Shown in pieces: positions 24,531-32,158 of a DNA stretch of 64,000 nt (the first letter of the stretch is position 1; each line of letters starts with the position of its first letter). Source of the stretch: Verrucomicrobiota bacterium (GTDB lineage Bacteria > Verrucomicrobiota > Verrucomicrobiia > Palsa-1439). Location of the stretch: contig PLZV01000037.1 in the NCBI GenBank assembly GCA_003152315.1, forward strand, positions 126,820 through 190,819. Reading direction: 5' to 3'. The notes under the pieces are model-generated. The model had not been told where the DNA came from. It made no database searches and saw only the letters and a list, made by a program, of their open reading frames with translations. A program made the position numbers and the translations under genes.

Positions 24531-25391
24531 GTGTTCCATATCCGAAAATACTTCGAGTTCGTGCGGTTTTCACACACGGTGTTTGCGCTGCCGTTTGCGC
24601 TGGCGTCGATGGTGGTGGCGGCGAAGGCCGACCGCGGGTGGCCGGGATGGCGCACGTTTCTGCTGATCCTCGCGGCGATGGTGTGTGCGCGGACGGCGGC
24701 GATGGGGTTCAACCGCATTGTTGATCGCCGACTGGATGCGTTGAATCCGCGCACGGCGCACCGGCACTTGCCCAACGGACAGATTCCGCTGGCGAATGCA
24801 TGCGGACTGGTCGTTGTGAGCGCACTTGGGCTGGGCTATGTGGCCTGGCTCATCAACCCGCTCTGCGGCTGGCTTTCGCCACTGGCCTTGCTGATCGTGT
24901 TCTTCTACTCGTTCACCAAGCGATTCACGGACTTCTCGCACATTTTTTTAGGGCTCGCTCTTGGGATTGCGCCGCTGGGCGCGTGGCTGGCTGTGCGTGG
25001 AAGATTCGATTGGCCGCCGGGCGTACTCGCATTGGCCGTGGTTTTCTGGCTGGTGGGTTTCGATATCATTTACGGGACGCAAGACTGGGAATTCGACAAG
25101 TCGCAAGGGTTGCACTCTCTACCAGTGCGACTGGGGATTGCACCGAGCCTACAGGTGGCGCGCGCGGCGCACGCGATCATGGCAGCGCTGCTACTGGCTT
25201 TCGGGTTGATTTCAAGCCTTCGCGTGCCATACTATATTGGGCTTGCGGTCATTCTGGTCTGCCTGATCGTGCAACATCGGCTGGCGAGAAAGCGCGATCC
25301 GATCAGCTTGAACGTGGCATTTTTTCGCATGAATGCGGTCATTAGTGCCGTCTTCCTCGGAGCGGTCGTGGTCGATGTGGTTTTACAATGA
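24531..25391 (+). CDS. mqnP: UbiA-family prenyltransferase, probably menaquinone MqnP type
   Basis: Integral membrane aromatic prenyltransferase of 286 residues with about eight or nine helices. Both Asp-rich motifs are present: FNRIVDRRLDALNPRT near 61 and DIIYGTQDWEFDKSQGL near 179, which bind Mg-polyprenyl diphosphate. Members in futalosine-pathway genomes prenylate 1,4-dihydroxy-6-naphthoate. The gene overlaps mqnE by ATGA, which supports this over a ubiquinone role. It starts at GTG 24531; no strong ribosome-binding site is apparent. It heads an operon running to 29076. Confidence 0.9.
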   Translation: MFHIRKYFEFVRFSHTVFALPFALASMVVAAKADRGWPGWRTFLLILAAMVCARTAAMGFNRIVDRRLDALNPRTAHRHLPNGQIPLANACGLVVVSALGLGYVAWLINPLCGWLSPLALLIVFFYSFTKRFTDFSHIFLGLALGIAPLGAWLAVRGRFDWPPGVLALAVVFWLVGFDIIYGTQDWEFDKSQGLHSLPVRLGIAPSLQVARAAHAIMAALLLAFGLISSLRVPYYIGLAVILVCLIVQHRLARKRDPISLNVAFFRMNAVISAVFLGAVVVDVVLQ

Positions 25392-26596
25392 ACAAGTTGA
25401 TTGAGCGTTCGGAGTTGCGGGACATTTACGAGAAGGTTGAGGCGGCCCAGCGCATCAATGAGGACGATTGCCTCCGACTCTACCGGTCGCAGGACCTGGC
25501 CGTCATTGGCATGATGGCGAACCTCGTGCGCGAGCGCAAGAACGGGAACGTCGCCTATTACATTCTCAACCGCCACATCAATTACTCCAACATCTGCATT
25601 CTCGACTGCGATTTCTGCGCGTTTTATCGGCGCCGGCGTGATGCAGGCGCTTATGAATACAACCTTCCGCAAATGATCGAGAAAGCGCAGGATGCTCTCA
25701 AGCTCGGGATCACGGAAATTCACATCGTCGGCGGGTTGCATCCTTCTTTCAAATGGGATTACTACGTTGACATGTTGCGTTCGCTGAAGGCCCTGGATCC
25801 TAAGCTGCATCTGAAAGCGTTCACGGCGATTGAGATCCTGCACCTGTCATGGGTGGGCAAACGCAGCGTGCCGGAGACGCTCGCCGCCTTGCGCGAGGCC
25901 GGGCTGGGCTCGTTGACAGGTGGCGGCGCGGAGATTTTCGATCCTGAAGTTCGCAGTGTGATTTGCCACGCGAAAGAGTCGGCCGAGGAATGGCTCGACG
26001 TTCATCGAACGTGGCACAAGCTGGGCGGACGTTCGACCTGCACGATGCTGATTGGCCACGTCGAGAAGGAACATCACCGCGTGGACCATCTGCGTCGGCT
26101 GCGAGACCTGCAGGATGAGACCAAGGGCTTCACGGCGTTTGTGACGCTGGCCTTTCATCCGGACAACACGAAGCTGCCGGATCTCACGGGACCGAGCGGC
26201 TACGACGTGCTGAAGACGCTGGCGATTGCACGCATCTATCTCGATAACATCGACCATATCAAGGCGTACTGGATTTTGATGGGCCTGAAGCTCGCACAAG
26301 TTTCGTTGAGCTATGGCGTGGACGATCTGGATGGCACCGTGATGGAGGAGAAGATTTACCACATGGCGGGCGCGAAGACCCCGCAGGAAATGGCGCGTGA
26401 AGAATTGGTGAAGGCCATTCATGAAACAGGCCGTGAGCCGGTGCAGCGCGACAGCCTGTATCGACCGGTGAAAACAGGCGGGGCCGGGCACGGAGTCCCT
26501 ACCGCAACGCAAGCTGAAACAGGCAGTGACCTGGGCCTTGTCGGGCCCGCTGAAACCGCCTATGCCGGCGCCAGCAACGAGGGAGGAGCGGCGTGA
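25388..26596 (+). CDS. mqnE: Aminofutalosine synthase MqnE (radical SAM)
   Basis: Radical SAM enzyme of 402 residues that joins the chorismate-derived enolpyruvyl benzoate to SAM, giving aminofutalosine. The [4Fe-4S] cysteines are in NICILDCDFCAFYRR near 75 (C-x3-C-x2-C). HIVGGLHPSFKWDYY near 117 and SLTGGGAEIFDPEVR near 176 are family markers. After PVQRDSLYRP near 358, where homologues end, about 45 extra residues rich in Gly, Ala and Thr follow, with no recognisable structure. The start overlaps mqnP and the end overlaps mqnA (GTGA), so translation is coupled along the operon. Confidence 0.95.
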   Translation: MNKLIERSELRDIYEKVEAAQRINEDDCLRLYRSQDLAVIGMMANLVRERKNGNVAYYILNRHINYSNICILDCDFCAFYRRRRDAGAYEYNLPQMIEKAQDALKLGITEIHIVGGLHPSFKWDYYVDMLRSLKALDPKLHLKAFTAIEILHLSWVGKRSVPETLAALREAGLGSLTGGGAEIFDPEVRSVICHAKESAEEWLDVHRTWHKLGGRSTCTMLIGHVEKEHHRVDHLRRLRDLQDETKGFTAFVTLAFHPDNTKLPDLTGPSGYDVLKTLAIARIYLDNIDHIKAYWILMGLKLAQVSLSYGVDDLDGTVMEEKIYHMAGAKTPQEMAREELVKAIHETGREPVQRDSLYRPVKTGGAGHGVPTATQAETGSDLGLVGPAETAYAGASNEGGAA

Positions 26597-27366
26597 GCGG
26601 AGCGTTGCCGTGGCGGATTGGGAGTGTGCCCTATCTGAACGCGCGTCCACTCATTTACGGAATCGAAGACCAGGTCACGCTATCCCCGCCATCGCGGCTG
26701 GCGGATTTGATGTGCCGCGGAAAGTTTGATGCGGGCCTAGTGCCGATTGCCGAAGTCATCCAGCATGATCGCTACGATGTTCTCGACGGGATTGCCATTG
26801 CCACCCGTGGCCGGATTCAGAGTGTGTATCTGGTTCACCGCGAGCCAGTCGAAAGGCTGAAACGTGTGGCGGTGGACACGGCGTCGCGCACGTCGGCCTG
26901 GCTGGTGCGCATCATTCTTCGATACGGTTACAACATTACCCCGGAGTTCTATCCGCGGCCCGAAGGCGGGAAGTTGTCAGAGCATGAGGCAATGATGTTG
27001 ATTGGCGACGAGGCGCTCTGGTACCGCACGCGGAACGGCTCGCAACCGATCCTCGATCTTGGCGAAGCGTGGGTGGAATTGACCGGGTTACCGTTTGTGT
27101 TTGCGGCGTGGGCTTTGCAGCGCGGGGTGGATGGGAAAGCGATCGGCGGTCCGCTGCGAGCTGCCAAGGCCCAGGGGCTTGCGAACATTGAGCGCATTGT
27201 GCAAGATGCGACGGAAGCGACCCCGGAAGTCCGTCGCGAATACCTGACGAAGAATTTGTCGTACGAGTTGGACGCGGCGGAGAAGCAGGGAATTCGGCGG
27301 TTTCAGCAGTACTTGAAGGAAATGCGGTTGGTGGACGACTGTCATGATTTACGATACGTCGCTTGA
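26593..27366 (+). CDS. mqnA: Chorismate dehydratase MqnA
   Basis: First enzyme of the futalosine route, converting chorismate to 3-[(1-carboxyvinyl)oxy]benzoate. It has 257 residues with the periplasmic-binding-protein-like fold typical of MqnA. Visible markers are RIGSVPYLNARPL at the start, FDAGLVPIAEVI near 45, VAVDTASRTSAWLVR near 92 and LIGDEALWY near 136. GTG start at 26593, overlapping the mqnE stop. The 3' end overlaps mqnC by 23 bases. With mqnE and mqnC it supplies three of the four upstream steps; MqnB (the hydrolase step) is not seen here. Confidence 0.95.
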   Translation: MSGALPWRIGSVPYLNARPLIYGIEDQVTLSPPSRLADLMCRGKFDAGLVPIAEVIQHDRYDVLDGIAIATRGRIQSVYLVHREPVERLKRVAVDTASRTSAWLVRIILRYGYNITPEFYPRPEGGKLSEHEAMMLIGDEALWYRTRNGSQPILDLGEAWVELTGLPFVFAAWALQRGVDGKAIGGPLRAAKAQGLANIERIVQDATEATPEVRREYLTKNLSYELDAAEKQGIRRFQQYLKEMRLVDDCHDLRYVA

Positions 27367-28417
27367 CACAATTCAAGGCAAGGTCTTCGACGGCGAGCGG
27401 ATCACGCCCGCGGAAGCCGTGCGGCTCTATCACGCCCTGACGCTCCCGGAGTTGGGCGCGCTGGCGGACGTGGTGCGCGAGCGGAAACACCCGGAGCGCC
27501 GGGTCACCTACATCATCGACCGCAACATCAATTACACGAACGTCTGCGACGTGTATTGCACCTTCTGCGCGTTCATGCGCGAAGAGCGCGACGATGATTC
27601 CTACGTGCTCACCCTCGAGCAGGTGGGCGAGAAGATCAAGGAGTTGGTGGCAATCGGTGGCGTCCAGATATTGATGCAAGGCGGCCATCATCCGAAACTC
27701 GGCATCGACTACTACCTGAACCTCCTGCAATACATTCGCCGGAACTTTCCCCAGGTAAACATCCACGGCTTCTCACCGCCGGAGTTCAACCATTTTGCCG
27801 AGGTTTTCAAGATGCCCGTCGAAGAAGTGATTCGCCGTTTCAAAGAGGCCGGACTGGGGTCCATTCCCGGCGGCGGCGGCGAAATCCTCGTCGACCGCGT
27901 GCGTCAGCGTATTGCTCCGTTGAAGTGCATGAGTGACGAATGGCTCCGCGTGATGGAGATCGCCCATGGCTTCGGATTGAACTCGTCCGCGACGATGATG
28001 TTCGGGCATGTGGAGACCATCGAGGACCGTGTCGAGCACCTGCTGCGTCTGCGCGAATTGCAGGATCGCACGCAGGGTTTCACCGCGTACATTTGCTGGA
28101 CGTTCCAGAGCGAGAATACCCGCCTGAAGGTGCCGTCCGTCGGATCGCATGAGTACCTGCGGATGCAGGCGTTGTCGCGCATTTTCCTGGATAATTTTGC
28201 GAATGTGCAAGCCAGTTGGGTGACCCAGGGGCCGCAAATCGGCCAGGTCGCACTGAAGTATGGCGCGAACGACTTTGGCAGCGTGATGATGGAGGAAAAC
28301 GTCGTTTCGCAGGCCGGAGCCAAGTTCCGCATCAACGAAGAAACGATGCAGCGGTTGATCCGCGAACTCGGGTATGAGCCGCATCGCCGCAATAATTGGT
28401 ATCAGTTGTTGAACTAG
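27344..28417 (+). CDS. mqnC: Dehypoxanthinyl futalosine cyclase MqnC (radical SAM)
   Basis: Radical SAM cyclase of 357 residues that makes cyclic dehypoxanthine futalosine. The cluster motif is NVCDVYCTFCAF near 66 (C-x3-C-x2-C), followed by MQGGHHPKLGIDYY near 111, SIPGGGGEILVDRVR near 174 and MMFGHVET near 220. It is homologous to MqnE, with which it shares the general CofH-like fold, but the HHPKLG and PGGGGEIL blocks identify MqnC. It lies within mqnA's last codons, so coupling is strong. The adenylate-kinase-like gene follows after 17 bases. Confidence 0.96.
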   Translation: MIYDTSLDTIQGKVFDGERITPAEAVRLYHALTLPELGALADVVRERKHPERRVTYIIDRNINYTNVCDVYCTFCAFMREERDDDSYVLTLEQVGEKIKELVAIGGVQILMQGGHHPKLGIDYYLNLLQYIRRNFPQVNIHGFSPPEFNHFAEVFKMPVEEVIRRFKEAGLGSIPGGGGEILVDRVRQRIAPLKCMSDEWLRVMEIAHGFGLNSSATMMFGHVETIEDRVEHLLRLRELQDRTQGFTAYICWTFQSENTRLKVPSVGSHEYLRMQALSRIFLDNFANVQASWVTQGPQIGQVALKYGANDFGSVMMEENVVSQAGAKFRINEETMQRLIRELGYEPHRRNNWYQLLN

Positions 28418-28434
28418 AGAGGGAGACGTGTCCC

Positions 28435-29076
28435 ATGGAAAAGATCAAAACGATTCTGTTGTTTGGTTCCCCCGGCAGCGGCAAGGGCACCCAGGGCAAA
28501 CTGCTCGGCATATTGCCCGGCTTCCACCACCTTGCTTGCGGCAACGTCTTTCGGTCGATTGATCTCAGCAGCGAGGTGGGGAAGGTCTTCCTGCAGTATT
28601 CGAGTAAGGGGGAATTGGTCCCCGACGATTTTACGGTGCGTCTCTGGCGGGAGCACATCGATAAGCTCATTCATACGGGGGCCCTTAACCCCACTACCTC
28701 CGTCCTGGTCCTGGATGGCATCCCGCGGAATATTCATCAAGCCAAAATGCTCGATCAATACATCGAAGTGGTGAAATTAATCTGTCTGCGCGCGATCCAC
28801 AATCGCGATGAGATGATTCGCCGCCTTAAATCCCGCGCGCTGAAAGAAAACCGGCTCGACGACGCCAACGACCAAACGATTCGACATCGGCTGGATATTT
28901 ACGACAAGGAATCGCGGCCAGTCCTGGCTCATTATCCGAAGGAGATCAGCGTGGACGTCAATGCGTTGCAGGCGCCCATTGAAGTTGCCCATGACATTCT
29001 CAGCGCCATTCTCGGCCGTTTTCAGGAAATGCGCGAAGTTCCGCCACCGTCACCAGCCGTTGTCGCAAGGAATTGA
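28435..29076 (+). CDS. Adenylate-kinase-like nucleoside monophosphate kinase
   Basis: P-loop kinase of 213 residues. Walker A is LLFGSPGSGKGTQG near residue 8; FHHLACGNVFRS near 31 resembles the AMP-binding threonine/arginine region but has Asn-Val where adenylate kinases usually have Asp-Leu-Leu; VLDGIPRN near 87 is the family DGFPR-type motif. The LID is short and lacks zinc cysteines (RALKENRLDD then TIRHRLDIYD). It is thus a divergent Adk or an UMP/CMP-kinase-like enzyme. ATG 28435 follows GAGAGGGAG; an in-frame GTG at 28396 is less likely. It is last in the mqn operon. Confidence 0.85.
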   Translation: MEKIKTILLFGSPGSGKGTQGKLLGILPGFHHLACGNVFRSIDLSSEVGKVFLQYSSKGELVPDDFTVRLWREHIDKLIHTGALNPTTSVLVLDGIPRNIHQAKMLDQYIEVVKLICLRAIHNRDEMIRRLKSRALKENRLDDANDQTIRHRLDIYDKESRPVLAHYPKEISVDVNALQAPIEVAHDILSAILGRFQEMREVPPPSPAVVARN

Positions 29077-29309
29077 GGATGTTGAGGTTGACGCAACAGT
29101 TTTCGCCGTTACCCCACGCGACCACTTGGCTTTCAATCCCCATTTCTTACTGTCGAGTGTTGTACGTTTCTGTTAGGTTTCTCACTCGTAATGGGGGACA
29201 GCAACTTGTAACTTTGGGCGGTGTTTAACCGTCTACGTTGGCAAAGCTCAGGGTCGCGCACTCGGCCAGCGATCCCGACCAGAAAAACAATCCGAGTAAG
29301 GAGAGCAAT

Positions 29310-30023
29310 ATGAAAGCTAAACAGTGGATTGTAATCGGGGTGGCAATCTCGGCAGTCGCGGTCCTAACGGTATTGGCAGTCCCGATCGCCACGCGCACGT
29401 TTCGGACAACGGCGTCAATAGGTGCGGTGTTTCAGGTGCCGAATCCAGCAGCCACCAATACGGATCTGCTCGCGTTCGATACGTTTGCAGGCCATGACTT
29501 GGTTAACTTGGCGTTGGGCCAAGCCCTCACAACCGTGCAGACCAACCATGTGCTGGCGTTGGAGATTAATTGCGATTCAACTTTCGCGAGATTGGTGGTC
29601 TTCGACACGGGTCTGTTGAGCAACGTAGTGGACATTGCCGGCAGCACAAACATCTATGCCTTGACGGGCCAGGACAACGCCGCAGCAGCGGGCCCTAACC
29701 ACGAACGGTTTGTCATGCGTATGCAGGTCAATACCAACGGCTTCGTACTCGGTGGCTTCCTAACCGTATCCGGCAGAGTTTATCTTGATCCCACGAATGG
29801 TTGCCCACGAGCGTTGCTCGTGGACTCTGACCGGTCGCATGACCGGGGTTTTGCAGATGCGGCAATCAAGAATCACGATCCAGATTCCAAGGTCAAGGAT
29901 AGGAACATCACCGGAGAGGCGCACCTGATTGGTGTTGTCAACGTCATCTTTGAAGATGGCTCGACCAATGTTACGCTCCTTCCGTTCGGACAGTTGACAA
30001 TGAGACGTCAGCTCCTTCCATAG
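29310..30023 (+). CDS. Hypothetical exported protein
   Basis: A 237-residue protein with an N-terminal hydrophobic segment (WIVIGVAISAVAVLTVLAVPI) that is a signal peptide or an anchor. The rest is rich in Asn, Thr and Val with alternating strand patterns, suggesting an all-beta extracytoplasmic domain. No motif or PEP-CTERM tag is present. The ATG at 29310 follows AAGGAGAG by five bases; the 233-base gap upstream suggests its own promoter. A good terminator follows at 30045-30082, so it is probably monocistronic. Confidence 0.7.
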   Translation: MKAKQWIVIGVAISAVAVLTVLAVPIATRTFRTTASIGAVFQVPNPAATNTDLLAFDTFAGHDLVNLALGQALTTVQTNHVLALEINCDSTFARLVVFDTGLLSNVVDIAGSTNIYALTGQDNAAAAGPNHERFVMRMQVNTNGFVLGGFLTVSGRVYLDPTNGCPRALLVDSDRSHDRGFADAAIKNHDPDSKVKDRNITGEAHLIGVVNVIFEDGSTNVTLLPFGQLTMRRQLLP

Positions 30024-30044
30024 CGAAGAATCCGATAGTTGATT

Positions 30045-30082
30045 GATGGGCGAGGGGTTATGACCTCTCGCCCATCGTCTTT
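30045..30082 (+). terminator. Rho-independent terminator
   Basis: GATGGGCGAGGGG (30045-30057) pairs with CCTCTCGCCCATC (30064-30076) with one G-T wobble around a 6-base loop, and is followed by GTCTTTTGG. It ends the transcript of the exported-protein gene before fmt. Confidence 0.85.
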
Positions 30083-30135
30083 TGGCGGGTAGGACACTTG
30101 AATTTCACGGGCGGCTCTGTTAGGGCTCATTTGAC

Positions 30136-31053
30136 ATGCGCATTGCTTTCATGGGAACAGCCGAACTCGCCTGCCCGTGCCTCGAGGCCGTGGCGAAACT
30201 GTCCGGCCAGCAGGTCGTCGCCGTCGTCACACAGTCCGACCGCCCGAAAGGTCGCGACCTCAAGCCCGCCCCGCCGCCGGTGAAGGTCGTGGCGGAGCGT
30301 CTCGGCCTTCTCGTCCAGCAACCCCTGAAGATTCGTGAGCCCGCCGCCATCGATTCCCTGCGGGCCGCCCAGCCCGACCTCATCATTGTCGTTGCCTACG
30401 GCCAGATTCTGCCGAAATCGGTCCTGGAGTTCCCGCGTCTCGGCTGCGTCAATGTCCACACCTCGCTGCTGCCGCGCTGGCGCGGTGCCGCGCCAATTCA
30501 ATACGCGATCCTGCATGGCGACCATGAGACGGGCGTCACGACGATGTATATGGATGAACACATGGATACCGGCGACATCATCCTGCAGCGCGCCCAACTG
30601 ATCCACGCCGACGACACCAGCGCCACGTTGCACGACCGCCTGGCAAAACTCGGGGCCGATTTGCTGGTGGAGACCGTGCGGTTGGTCGCTGAGGGCAAAG
30701 CCCCGCGCGCGAAGCAGGACGAGACACGTGTCACGCACGCCAAGAAAATCACGAAGGAAGATGGTCGCATCGACTGGACGCGGTCTGCCGTCGAGATCGA
30801 ACGACAGGTTCGCGCGTTCAATCCCTGGCCCGGCACCCACACTCACTTGGGCGATTTGTTGTTGAAAGTGTGGAAGGTCGAAGTCGTGGAAGGCGTCTCG
30901 GGTAACCCCGGTGAGTTGCTCCCCGATTTCATCGTCGCTACCAGCCAGGGCGGTGTGCGCATTCAGGAACTCCAACCCGCCAACAGCAAACGCATGCCCA
31001 CCGACGCTTTTTTGCGAGGCCACGAATCCAAAGTGGGCTCCATGTTGGGTTAA
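30136..31053 (+). CDS. fmt: Methionyl-tRNA formyltransferase
   Basis: Formylates initiator Met-tRNA using 10-formyl-tetrahydrofolate. It has 305 residues, slightly short of the common 310-315. The catalytic block GCVNVHTSLLPRWRGAAPI near 107 is intact (Asn and His), and MDEHMDTGDI near 138 holds the catalytic Asp. The C-terminal tRNA-binding domain (about 205-305) begins after ITKEDGRIDW and includes FNPWPGTHT. It starts at ATG 30136. The usual partner gene def is not adjacent in this window. Confidence 0.95.
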   Translation: MRIAFMGTAELACPCLEAVAKLSGQQVVAVVTQSDRPKGRDLKPAPPPVKVVAERLGLLVQQPLKIREPAAIDSLRAAQPDLIIVVAYGQILPKSVLEFPRLGCVNVHTSLLPRWRGAAPIQYAILHGDHETGVTTMYMDEHMDTGDIILQRAQLIHADDTSATLHDRLAKLGADLLVETVRLVAEGKAPRAKQDETRVTHAKKITKEDGRIDWTRSAVEIERQVRAFNPWPGTHTHLGDLLLKVWKVEVVEGVSGNPGELLPDFIVATSQGGVRIQELQPANSKRMPTDAFLRGHESKVGSMLG

Positions 31054-31166
31054 GAGCGGTCATGTGGTGCGCCAACCATTGCCCCTACCTTGGCGACAAG
31101 TTTCTTAGGCCACGCTCTGAATAATCTGCCAAGCGTATCGTCCAATTCGGCAGAGAGGAACGCTAT

Positions 31167-32117
31167 ATGAAAATGAGGTGGACGATTTTGGCGGTTGTGG
31201 CAGTGGGGCTATCGGGATTTGCCTTTCAACAGGCTTCGGCGGCGTACGCGTACTCGGCAGGGGTCGATGTGCGTGAGACTGGCGATTTCCGTGAGCCGCT
31301 CACGGTGTATGGAAATTGGGTGCAGACCGGTTCGTACGGGTGGTGTTGGTATCCCGCTTACGTGGACGATTCCTGGCGACCGTACACGAACGGGTCGTGG
31401 CTGTGGACCGATGGTGGTTGGTACTGGACGAGCGACGAACCGTGGGCGTGGGCGACGTATCATTACGGCCGCTGGGTGTACGACTCATATTACGGCTGGC
31501 TGTGGGCGCCGGGCACACAATGGGCGCCTGCCTGGGTTTCGTGGCGTGAGGGCGGCGACTACATCGGTTGGGCGCCGTTGCCGCCGGGCTGCGATTTCGG
31601 CCCGCAAGGCACGACGATCTACGCCGACGAAGTCGTGTATGCACCGAACACGTTCGTCTTCATAGACCGCCGCCACTTTTGCGAGCCGATCCGGCCGTCC
31701 GTTGTCATCGTGAACCAGATGATTGTGAATAGGACGGTCAACATCACGAGGATTCAGCGGATCAATCAGGTCGTGGTCAACCATGGCCCGCGAGTTGAGG
31801 ATCTCCAGCTGGTCACGAAGCACATCGTGCCCTTTGCGCAAATCCACGACCTGCGCGCCGAAGGTACGTCGATCCCGCAGCGGGGACACATTCCCGCATC
31901 GCGTGATTGCCCGCGCGAGGACCGCGTAGTCTATGTTTCACCACAAAGCCCGGGCCGCAATGTTCCGGTGGTCCGTGGGCCGGACCGGTCACGCGACGAC
32001 CGTTCATCAGTCGCCCAATCCGCAGCGAACAACGGCCGTTATGACACGGACAGGTTGGACAAGCGTCACGGACGCGACATCGATGGCGACTCGTCGGGGA
32101 ACGGACGCCGCAACTAG
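31167..32117 (+). CDS. Secreted DUF6600-type protein
   Basis: Exported protein of 316 residues, function unknown. A signal peptide ends near QQASA (residue 25). The DUF6600 region (about 40-140) is very rich in Trp, Tyr and Gly: LTVYGNWVQTGSYGWCWYP, then GWYWTSDEPWAWATYHYGRW, then GWLWAPGTQWAPAWVSW (separate blocks), ending GWAPLPPG. The C-terminal third is basic and disordered (DRSRDDRSS, RYDTDRLDKRHGRD). Such proteins are common in Verrucomicrobiota, Acidobacteria and some Proteobacteria; no biochemical role is established. The ATG at 31167 follows GAGAGGAAC. Confidence 0.87.
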   Translation: MKMRWTILAVVAVGLSGFAFQQASAAYAYSAGVDVRETGDFREPLTVYGNWVQTGSYGWCWYPAYVDDSWRPYTNGSWLWTDGGWYWTSDEPWAWATYHYGRWVYDSYYGWLWAPGTQWAPAWVSWREGGDYIGWAPLPPGCDFGPQGTTIYADEVVYAPNTFVFIDRRHFCEPIRPSVVIVNQMIVNRTVNITRIQRINQVVVNHGPRVEDLQLVTKHIVPFAQIHDLRAEGTSIPQRGHIPASRDCPREDRVVYVSPQSPGRNVPVVRGPDRSRDDRSSVAQSAANNGRYDTDRLDKRHGRDIDGDSSGNGRRN

Positions 32118-32158
32118 TCGGCTTGCGCATCTGGCATTGGCCGCTACAATGGCGGCCA

